A stretch of 64,000 nucleotides of DNA from Alopecurus myosuroides (Eukaryota > Streptophyta > Magnoliopsida > Poales > Poaceae). The notes below the pieces were generated by a model that saw only the letters and a program-made list of their open reading frames with translations, did no database searches and had not been told where the DNA came from. Shown piece by piece: positions 53,350-62,406 of the stretch. The stretch is from NCBI GenBank assembly GCA_028641055.1, contig CM054062.1, positions 185,379,958 to 185,443,957 on the forward strand, given 5' to 3'. Position 1 is the stretch's first letter. The number at the start of each line of letters is the position of its first letter. A program made the translations under genes and the position numbers.

Positions 53350-54280
53350 TGATGAGGACATCCCTAGTACATTGACACTTAAACAAGATGAAGTGAGACT
53401 TGGACCAATGACAAGATCAAGGACCAAGCTATTGGAACAACAGGTGAACTCACTCCTTAATGATTATGCTATTTGTGATTATGAGAATTTTATACTACCT
53501 AAGTCTTTGCATTTATGTGTGCTTAGGTTTATTGATAACACAAATGCTATGGAGGAGATCAATTATACAAGTGGTGAAAACAAAGAAGCCATGGTGAAAA
53601 CAATACTAGAAGATGGTGAAAACAATGATGCCATGGTGAAAACAAGAGTCCAAGATGGTGAAAACAATAAATAACAATTGTTATCCATGTAAAACAATTG
53701 TTATTCATCAAGACAAGGGGATAGGCGCCTCCACCAAGTCAAATGCGCCATAGTAAATCCCACTTTGAGTAGGTATGGTTTGTATACCATAAGTGGCCGA
53801 ATTCCTTTGTGTGTGTGGAATCGGTTTGTATCCATATTTGTGAGTCCTAGTCCTAGTAGGAGTCCTAGTCCTTATAGGGGGAGGTTTGCTTGCGCAAGGG
53901 CTCCTTGTGGCTGCACCCCTCCACCTAGATATGTGTCCCACCTGCGTGTGGATTGGTAGAACAAGTTTAAACCAAAAACCAACAACCCTAGCCTCTAGAT
54001 TGTATTGCTTATTAAGCATTCATCTTGAAGTTTACCAATTGCAAAGTTGCGTGATATCTTGTTATTCCATCTGGGAATAGGGGGATACAGGACCACTTGT
54101 GATCTTTGATTACTTGTGCAAGAGTGTGTAGTTGAGAATATCCAAAGAGCTTGATTGTTGTTGCATTGGCAACAGGGGTCAGCTAAGTGAGAGGTCTCAG
54201 TGTAGCACTAGTTATCCACATATCAGAAAAATACAAAAAGAGAGAGAAGATCATTGAGAAGATTGGGCCACCCCATATCA
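53350..54280 (+). repeat. TE-F 5' LTR
   Basis: 931 bp, TGATGAGG to CATATCA. It encodes the same C-terminal CR-like peptide as the 3' LTR (DEDIPSTLTLKQDEV, GPMTRSRTKLLEQQVN). It carries a short minisatellite of gatggtgaaaacaa (53572-53670) that is longer than in the 3' LTR by about 22 bp. Candidate TATA sequences are ccttataggg (53870-53879) and ctagatatg (53925-53933). Confidence 0.95.
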
Positions 54281-55780
54281 TCTTGGTATCAGATTCTCAG
54301 GTTTACTCGGTGAGCAAAGTTATCTTTACTTTTAGTTGTTTTTATTCCTATCCAGAAAAAGCCAAAAAATTAGGTTAGATTTGCCAGAGACTAGATCAAC
54401 ACCAAATTGCTACTCTAATTCTTGTTTCTTGTTGATTTGTGTATCTGTTTTTCTGTTTTTGGGTTCATCTTTTATCTTTGTTATCATCTATATAAAAAAC
54501 TCATAAAAATAGTGTTGCCGTGTGTGTTCATCTCGAGATATCAAGACCTACAGCTTACCCTTGTGTGAGTTGATTTTGATCTCGAATTCCACTTCCATAT
54601 ATCCACGGGTTCATATCCATCCAATCCGATCACCACCGTGTCCACCAATCCGATCCCTACCATCACTACCCTACCGCACCGCTACATCCTTACCAAACCA
54701 CGCCACGGTGCCAAATTTTCCTTACCAGCGCGCGCCCACCTCCTTATAGAACTCGGATTCCCACTAGCGCTCGGATCACTGTCGTGGGCTCGAAATCGAG
54801 CCAAATCGCTGCCGCCACTAGTGCGCGCCCTCCTAGTTGGTATCGGATTCCCCTTACCCACACTCTATTTTCCTTACCGCGCGCCCCACCCGCAACACAC
54901 ACCACACGCTCCACCGCGAACACACCCACCCGCTGCCGTACGCTCTGCCGTGGGCTGTTTTTCGGCCAAAATCGCTGCCGTGAGTTACAAAAACGCAGTT
55001 TTCTCTGCCGTGAGCCAAATCAGCTGCCGTGAGTGAGTTTTTGCTACTGTTTTCATTAGATTTCTTTTGTTACTTCCTGTTTATCATTAGGTCATCATTT
55101 TGAACTTTGTTTAGCCTTAGACACAAGCCTTTCTACAGCCATATTTAGGTTCCATAACCCAAAGACTAGCTGTTTAATTGCTCTATGGGCTGCTCAAATT
55201 TCTATCCACTAGTTGTTTTCCATCTAAATTCTTGCTCCTAGTTGATTCAAAGGCTATTGAAAAAATCAAAAAAATAGAGAAAAAGTAAAAAGTATTAAAA
55301 AAAAATAGAAAAGAAAGAAAAATTCAAAAGAGGTCGTGCTACTATCACTAGTGGAAGCTATTTCATATTGGATATTTTGTGGACAAATTGAGCAATCTTG
55401 TGCCTGTTTCATTGAGTATTTGCTAGTGTCTTTCTAGTGCTTGCAAAATCTCTACCATATATTTGCTAAGCCACAATTGTCTCCAAGTGTGAGTGTGTTT
55501 TCCTTAGTACTTTTTATCACATTAAGCAGTGCATTGGAGTTGTTATTTTGGTGTTGTTAGGAATCCCAACCAAGCCCCACCAAAAACCCTGTTTGCATTG
55601 TGATACTTGATAGCTCGGTTATTCTCTTCTCACACCAAAGCACATTAATCATTGCTCCTTGTTGGTAAGTTGATCTTTTTCTCTCTTGGAACATCAAGTG
55701 AAGCCATCTTTGCTTGGTTTTGAGTGAGTTGAGAGAGGCACCACAAACCCATTGATTATTTTGTTACTAACAAGTTAATC
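54281..55780 (+). other. TE-F leader with PBS; no gene seen
   Basis: 54284-54297 (TGGTATCAGATTCT) is an initiator-Met-like PBS three bases after the LTR. The leader of 1.5 kb has a poly-A-rich patch at about 55258-55332. No domain-bearing frame occurs; the Pro-rich frames at 54638-55036 are compositional. Confidence 0.7.
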
Positions 55781-57298
55781 ATGAGTTCTTCTAGTGATGT
55801 TGATGTGCAGGCAAAGAAGAAACCCGAGGATACTGTCCAATGGAATGAGTATGAGGCTTTGAGAGATCATATGTACAAAAGAATTGCTAATGTGGTTGAG
55901 AAAAGTGATGATAAATTGAGAGAAGATTTGAATACACTTGATTTGAAGATAGAAGCTTGTGCCTCTCAAGATTCTGTTGATGAGATTAAGGACACTTTGA
56001 GGACATTGACTCAACAAGTGGCTACAATTACAAATATAGTGCAACAACTTCAACAAGCACCTCAAGCTATTGCTCAAATTGAGGATGGGAGAGGAAATAA
56101 TAATGGAGGCCGTGGAGATATGGCAAGAAGAATACCATTGGAAAATAATAGAGAGAATGATGGTTTGGGAAAACCAAAATTCTCTATCCCTAGTCTTGCT
56201 TGTGATTCTGAAGATGTGGAAGAGTACTTAATGTGGGAGCTAAAAATTGAGAAATTATGGAGACTCCATGAATACCCCGAGGAGAGGAAAGTGAACCTTG
56301 CATTTTCTTCCTTTGATGGCTATGCTCTTTTGTGGTGGGATGGCATTACAAAAGATAGAGAAGAAAAAGAAGAAGAGGAGGTGAACACATGGAGAGAGAT
56401 GAAGCAATTGCTAAGAGAAATATTTGTTCCCAAGAATTATATTAGAACTCTCTATGACAAATTGCAACAATTGAAGCAAGGAACCAAGACAGTTGATGCC
56501 TACTACAAGGAGATGGAATTAATTATTCAAAGGGCTCAGATTAGAGAGGCTCCTGAACAAACAATGCAAAGGTTCTTGAGTGGATTACAATTCAAAGTGA
56601 GAAGCATTGTGAGGCATGTTCCTTACAACAATATGAGTGAATTACTTCATCAAGCAAGGGAGGCCGAAAAGAGATTGCAAGAAGAGCTACAAGTGAGTGC
56701 AAGGAGAAGTTTTCCTTCACAAAAATAAAAAATTTCATCGCCTACACCTCCAACTACTACTACCCGTGGGACTCCTAGTTTCAAACCCGAGCCCAATTCA
56801 ATAAGTTCCAAGAAAAATACTACATCTACTTCGGGTTCTAGTGGTGCTACACCTCCTACAAGGAATAGAGACATGGCTTGCCATACTTGTGGAGGAAAAG
56901 GTCACTTTAAGAGGGATTTCCCAAACAAGAAAATTATGCTCCTCAATGCTAATGATGAGTATGAGACTAGAGATGATGTTGATCCCAATGAGGAGGATGC
57001 ATATGATGATGATGATGATGATGGTCCTATTGATGCCTATGCTACAAATTATACAACTATTGTTTGCACCAAAGCCTTGAGTATTGTTCCTAGCAATGAT
57101 GAGAGCCAAAGATGCAATTTATTTCAAACCAAGGCAATTGTTGGTCCTAATATGGCTTGCAAGGTGATCATTGATGGAGGGAGTTGCAGAAATTTAGCAA
57201 GCAAGGAGTTATGTGCAAAGCTAAGGTTGAGATATATTCCACACCCACATCCATATTATATCCAATGGCTCAATGAGAAGGAGGAAACAAAAGTATGA
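55781..57298 (+). pseudogene. TE-F gag and protease
   Basis: ATG at 55781. Gag core at 56194-56700 (LMWELKIEKLWRLHEYPEER, TYYKEMELIIQRAQ-like YKEMELIIQRAQIREAPEQ). TAA at 56726-56728 interrupts it, then the frame goes on. The CCHC knuckle reads CHTCGGKGHFKRDF: the last Cys is Phe. An acidic Asp-run follows. Protease: VIIDGGSCRNLASKELCAKL with DGG intact. A TGA at 57296-57298 ends this part; 3 bases later the protease continues (VSVEFQIGPY). Confidence 0.88.
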
Positions 57299-57304
57299 CA
57301 AATT

Positions 57305-58759
57305 GTGAGTGTGGAGTTCCAAATTGGACCATACAAGGATACTATTGAGTGTGATGTTGTTCCCATGTCGGTTTGCCACCTATTACATGGAAGGCCATGG
57401 CAATTTGATAGAAAGGTGCTACATAATGGGAGAGCAAACACTTACCAATTGAATTGGAACAATAAGGACATCATATTGAGGGCTATGACACCCCAACAAA
57501 TAGTGAATGAATCAAGGCAAAAAGTGGAAGTGAATGTTGAGAAGGAGAGTGAGAGGGAAAATATGAGTGAAAACAATACTTCCATGGGGGAAAACAAACC
57601 TAGGCCGAGTGGTAAAAGTAAGGGAGTGAGCATTTTGACAATGTTAGCCACCAAAGAAGATTTGAGAGAGTTTGAGAATGATCCTAGCCTACTACCTATA
57701 GTGCTCATGCACAAGGGGGGAATTTTGGTTTCTAATGACATGACTCCTCTTTCTATTGGTGTTTCTAATGTTTTGCAGGAATTTGATGATGTTTTTCCAG
57801 AAGAAGTGCCCTCGGGATTGCCACCATTGAGAGGGATTGAGCATCAAATTGATTTAATTCCTGGATCTTCATTACCAAACCGAGCTCCCTATAGGACAAA
57901 TCCCCAAGAGACAAAGGAAATTCAGAAACAAGTACAAGATCTTCTTGATAAAGGTTACATCCGAATAAGCTTATCTCCTTGTGTTGTTCCTGTCATATTA
58001 GTTCCTAAGAAAGATGGTACTTGGCGCATGTGTGTAGATTGTAGAGCAATTAACAATATCACTATTCGTTATCGTCATCCTATACCACGTTTGGAAGACA
58101 TGTTAGATGAATTAAGTGGTAGTGCTGTTTTCTCTAAAATTGATTTGCGTAGTGGTTACCATCAAATAAGAATGAAACAAGGGGATGAGTGGAAAACAGC
58201 CTTTAAAACAAAATTTGGTTTATATGAGTGGTTAGTAATGCCTTTTGGATTAACTAATGCACCTAGTACTTTCATGAGATTAATGAACCATGTTTTGAGA
58301 GATTTTATTGGCAAGTTTGTGGTTGTTTACTTTGATGATATTCTCATATATAGCCACAATGAACATGAACACATTGATCATATTAGACAAGTCTTGCATG
58401 TGCTAAGAGAAAATAAATTGTATGGAAATTTAGAGAAGTGCACTTTTTGCAAAGATAAGGTCATAATTCTTGGTTATGTTGTCTCTAAACATGGGATAGA
58501 AGTTGATGAATCTAAAATTGAAGCAATTAAAAATTGGCCAATTCCCATGAATGTGAGTCAAGTAAGAAGTTTTAATGGACTAGCTGGATTTTATAGAAGA
58601 TTTGTGAAAGATTTTAGTACTATTGCTGACCCTTTAAATGATATGACTAAGAAAGGTGTAAATTTCGAGTGGGGGGTTGCTCAAGATATTGCTTTTGACA
58701 CTTTGAAAAGTAAGTTGATTTCGGCTCCATTATTGATGCGACCAAATTTTAATAAATAA
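57305..58759 (+). pseudogene. TE-F protease end and reverse transcriptase
   Basis: Protease C-terminal CDVVPMSVCHLLHGRPWQFD, then an RT with all main blocks: LLDKGYIRISLSPCVVPVIL, DGTWRMCVDCRAINNITIRY, RHPIPRLEDMLDELSGS, YEWLVMPFGLTNAPSTFMRL, FVVVYFDDILIYS (catalytic YFDD intact). RT connection NWPIPMNVSQVRSFNGLAGF. The frame ends with TAA at 58757-58759 (NFNK then stop) just before RNase H. RT itself is intact at the active site. Confidence 0.92.
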
Positions 58760-59302
58760 TTTGAGATTGAATGTCATGCTAGTGGCATAGTTATTGGAGG
58801 AGTGTTAATGCAAGATAAGAAACCAATTGCTTATTTTTCTGAAAAATTACATGGAGCACAATTGAATTATTCTGTCTATGATAAAGAATTGTATGCACTT
58901 GTTAGAGTACTTGAGGTTTGGAAACATTATTTGTGGCCAAAGGAATTTATTATACATTCTGATCATGAGGCATTGAAATTTTTAAAGAATCAATCCAATC
59001 TTAATAAGAGACATGCTAAATGGGTAGAATTTATTGAATATTTTCCATACATTATTAAACACAATAAAGGATTAGATAATGTGGTAGCTGATGCTTTGTC
59101 TAGGAAAAATATGCTACTCACTAAATTGGATGTTCAAGTTTCGGGTTTGCAAGAATTAAAACCACTATATGCTCAAGATAGAGATTTTTCTACACCCTAT
59201 AGTAAATGTTCTAATGTAAAGGCTTGGGATAAGTATCATATACATGATGGATTTTGTTTAGAGCTAACAAACTATGTATTCCCGAGTGTTCTTTGCGTTT
59301 GA
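58760..59302 (+). pseudogene. TE-F RNase H with lost catalytic Asp
   Basis: The reading after the stop is [18 protein letters not shown], where the family has ECDAS; the catalytic Asp is His (CAT). Later blocks are clear: [62 protein letters not shown]. Near 59265 the frame shifts by one base, so [10 protein letters not shown] of the integrase start is read in the next frame. Confidence 0.9.
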
Positions 59303-60396
59303 TGTTATTACAGGAATCTCATAGTGGTGGATTGATGGGTCACTTTGGACGAGAGAAAACATTGCTTATGTTGGCTGAAAATTTCTATTGGGCACATATG
59401 AGGAGAGATGTCTATAGATTTGTGCAAAGGTGTATTACATGCAATAAAGCCAAGTCTAAATTGAAGCCCCATGGATTATATACTCCATTGCCAACACCAA
59501 CTACACCATGGGGAGATATAAGCATGGATTTTGTGTTAGGCTTGCCAAGGACAAAAAGGGGACATGACTCAATTTTTGTGGTGGTTGATAGATTTTCCAA
59601 GATGTCACACTTCATTGCTTGCCACAAAAGTGATGATGCTTCCCACATTGCTACACTATTTTTCAAGGAGATAGTAAGACTACATGGAGTACCAAAGACA
59701 ATTGTTTCGGATAGAGATGTGAAATTCATGAGTTACTTTTGGAAAACATTATGGCGGAAGCTTGGAACCAAATTGTTGTTTTCTACAACATGTCACCCTC
59801 AAACAGATGGGAAAACCGAGGTGGTGAATATAACTTTGTCCACATTGTTGAGAACTATGATCAAGAAGAATTTGAAGGAGTGGGAATATTGTTTGCCACA
59901 TGTGGAGTTTGCCTACAATAGAGTTGTGCATTCAACTACTCAACTATGTCCTTTTGAGGTGGTATATGGATTTCGGCCTACTACACCACTTGATTTATTA
60001 CCACTTCCTATTCAAGAGAGAATTAACATGGATGCATCCAAAAGGGCTGATTTTGTGGAAAAGATACATGAGAAAACTATGGATGCTATAGAGAAGAAAG
60101 GGAAGGATGTTGCTCAAAGGAGGAATCAAAAGAGAAAGGAAGTTATTTTCCAAGAGGGAGATTTGGTATGGGTACACTTTCGGAAGGATAGGTTCCCCAA
60201 GCTAAGGAAATCAAAATTATTGCCAAGAGGTGCTGGTCCTTACAAAGTGATTGCAAAAATAAATGACAATGCTTATAAGATAGATCTTCCAATTGATGAG
60301 TTTGGAGTGAGTAATTCCTTCAATGTTGCTGATTTGACACCATATCATGGAGAGAACCTTGATGTGGACATCAAGGCTTTTCAAGGGGGGGGATGA
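59254..60396 (+). pseudogene. TE-F integrase, ending in the 3' LTR
   Basis: Zinc-finger region: [19 protein letters not shown] with CITCNKAK. Core: Asp in [11 protein letters not shown], Asp in [10 protein letters not shown], Glu in GKTEVVN; all present. C-terminal SH3-like [20 protein letters not shown] and [13 protein letters not shown]. The frame stops at 60394-60396 (TGA) because of the length of a G-run (60385-60392). In the neighbouring frame the reading goes on into the LTR ([27 protein letters not shown]) to about 60631. CRM integrases normally extend into the LTR like this. Confidence 0.9.
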
Positions 60397-61300
60397 TGAG
60401 GACATCCCTAGTACATTGCCACTTAAACAAGATGAAGTGAGACTTGGACCAATGACAAGATCAAGGACCAAGCTATTGGAACAACAGGTGAACTCACTCC
60501 TTAATGATTATGCTATTTGTGATTATGAGAATTTTATACTACCTAAGTCTTTGCATTTATGTGTGCTTAGGTTTATTGATAACACAAATGCTATGGAGGA
60601 GATCAATTATACAAGTGGTGAAAACAAATAAGCCATGGTGAAAACAATGATGCCATGGTGAAAACAAGAGTCCAAGATGGTGAAAACAATAAATAACAAT
60701 TGTTATCCATGTAAAACAATTGTTATTCATCAAGACAAGGGGATAGACGCCTCCACCAAGTCAAATGCGCCATAGTAAATCCTACTTTGAGTAGGTATGG
60801 TTTGTATACCATAAGTGGCCGAATTCCTTTGTGTGTGGAATCGGTTTGTATCCATATTTGTGAGTCCTAGTCCTAGTAGGAGTCCTAGTCCTTATAGGGG
60901 GAGGTTTGCTTGCGCAAGGGCTCCTTGTGGCCGCACCCCTCCACCTATATATGTGTCCCACCTGCGTGTGGATTGGTAGAACAAGTTTTAAACCAAAAAC
61001 CAACAACCCTAGCCTCTAGATTGTATTGCTTATAAGCATTCATCTTGAAGTTTACCAATTGCAAAGTTGCGTGATATCTTGTTATTCCATCTGGGAATAG
61101 GGGGATACAAGACCACTTGTGATCTTTGATTACTTGTGCAAGAGTGTGTAGTTGAGAATATCCAAAGAGCTTGATTGTTGTTGCATTGGCAACAGGGGTC
61201 AGCTAAGTGAGAGGTCTCAGTGTAGCTCTAGTTATCCACATATCAGAAAAATACAAAAAGAGAGAGAAGCTCATTGAGAAGATTGGGCCACCCCATATCA
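60394..61300 (+). repeat. TE-F 3' LTR
   Basis: 907 bp, matches 53350-54280 with few substitutions and the minisatellite shortened. The candidate TATA region reads ctatatatg (60945-60953), where the 5' LTR has ctagatatg. PPT (caaggggggggga) directly precedes it. Confidence 0.95.
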
Positions 61301-61574
61301 GTGGCTTTCCTAAGCCTAGGAGTTGGCGTGTTCGCCATACCTCTCCGTACAAGTTGACCCGTGGAGTAGGTGGGCTGTACTAGCATCTGGCTAGCCAGCC
61401 GGTTGCCCATCATTGGCCGGCTGGGCAGCCGGTGGGTGAGCATCGATCCCCGTTCAGCCGGTGTACGGGGCTCAACGCCAATCTTATGCACTTGGCCTTG
61501 TGGTGGTACAGAGCACGGGTACGATCCTTCTTCTTTCCGCCTCGTTGAGGCACCAGGGGATCATTCCCCCGACA
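61301..61574 (-). repeat. TSD of TE-F (right copy) and TE-D 5' LTR, second part
   Basis: 61301-61305 is GTGGC. 61306-61574 matches 30093-30354 of the left LTR and ends CCCCCGACA. It is followed by TATAT (61575-61579), the right TSD of TE-D, versus GATAT on the left. The TE-B codons demand GATAT here, so the first base has mutated. Confidence 0.92.
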
Positions 61575-61661
61575 TATATGATGACAAAGCCAATTCATGT
61601 TGCTATTTGGCCCAAGAGGCTATTTGGTGTCGAACGTGTTTTCTTTGTTGTTTTAGGGTGA
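61575..61661 (+). pseudogene. TE-B pol C-terminal end
   Basis: Continues the TE-B RNase H after TE-C and TE-D: MMTKPIHVAIWPKRLFGV, ending at a TAG near 61659. Copia polyproteins end with an (A)DMxTKP block, so this is the natural C-terminus. The joined reading across 9149, 29418-29424 and 61580 is continuous. Confidence 0.85.
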
Positions 61662-61681
61662 AGGTTCGTTTATGCCACATG

Positions 61682-62406
61682 AAAAAAATTGTCGCAGGGT
61701 AGAGTATTATTTTTCTGTGATCCAAATTCACTTATACTGATAAAAGACCAAACTTCTGACGAGTAGAGCGTAGCGTCACAGAGAAGTTGGGGATGACGTC
61801 TCCTGTAGTTGGTTCACGCCAGTGTGTGTCTGATTTGGTTGTTGGTATTTTCGATGGAGAGGTTTGGGATGACGTCTCATGCAGTTGTACCACCTAGATA
61901 CGTTATGAAGAACCGGTGAAAATACTTTCACTTTCCCAGAAACTACAAATAAGGATTAGAAAGATTGGCGAAGATAGAAAAAAATATGAAAAATTTCCAC
62001 AAAATCATACCGAAAGTACGACCAGACATTTAAAGGTTAACGGTATAAGCAATCTTGTTAGTGCATTTTATGATTTCTTAAGATATACATCATACACACT
62101 ACACTGTTATTTTTCTGTGATCCAAATTCACTTATGTTGATAAAAGGCCGAACTTCTGACGAGTAGAGCGTAGCGTCACGGTACGAGTTGTTGCCGAGTT
62201 GGATACGAATTCTACCTTGACTAGGGTTACCCTCTTTATATACCTCATATAAGCCGCCGGTTTGGGATAAGTCGCAAGTTATAAATCCCGACGTTTATAA
62301 CCGCACCCAATATAGTGAAATTCTGTTGACTGGCACCTATGGTTTTTTCTCTTCCTCATTGGAAGGATGTTTCATATTAAAAATCTTGTATCCCCTATCA
62401 TGCTAG
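61682..62406 (+). repeat. TE-B 3' LTR (borders approximate)
   Basis: Follows the pol end and a short purine-rich stretch (gggtgaagg). Two direct repeats of about 75 bp (tgatccaaattcacttat..gagtagagcgtagcgtcac) occur at about 61705-61780 and 62106-62180. A TATA-like ctctttatatacctcatata is at 62231-62250. A gcacc..ggttttttctct segment near 62330-62355 recalls the U5 of copia LTRs. The 5' LTR is not in the window, so the borders are inferred. Confidence 0.55.

Larger units (their letters stand above)
53350..61300 (+). mobile_element. TE-F: CRM-like chromovirus (Ty3/gypsy), inactivated
   Basis: 7951 bp, plus orientation: 5' LTR 53350-54280, PBS from 54284, leader, gag 55781-56728 and beyond, protease, RT, RNase H, integrase to 60396, PPT 60377-60393, 3' LTR 60394-61300, perfect TSD. 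LTRs start TGATGAGGACATCC. The integrase frame runs into the 3' LTR, where a Arg/Ser-rich motif (GPMTRSRTKLL) is encoded; this is a trait of CRM (centromeric) chromoviruses. Several stops and lost catalytic residues make it dead. Confidence 0.85.
29425..61574 (-). mobile_element. TE-D: TAT-lineage Ty3/gypsy element with antisense gene, twice interrupted
   Basis: Minus-strand gypsy element: 3' LTR 29425-30354, PPT 30355-30370, antisense gene, pol remnant 46019-49411, protease and gag 49556-52680, PBS 52662-52680. The 5' LTR is split into 52682-53349 and 61306-61574 by TE-F. Without TE-E and TE-F it would be about 13.2 kb. The TSD is GATAT on the left and TATAT on the right (one change). The antisense ORF between pol and the 3' LTR, with a putative gypsy type transposon domain, is a feature known from TAT-lineage elements such as maize Grande. 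Pol is inactive. Confidence 0.88.

Noticed and set aside
53345..53674. A small host gene of 109 aa
   Set aside because: It is the LTR-encoded integrase tail of TE-F (same sequence in the 3' LTR) and starts at the LTR edge.
54638..55036. 132-aa Pro/Ala-rich plus-strand frame in the TE-F leader
   Set aside because: Low-complexity leader sequence before gag; no conserved motif and no continuation into gag.
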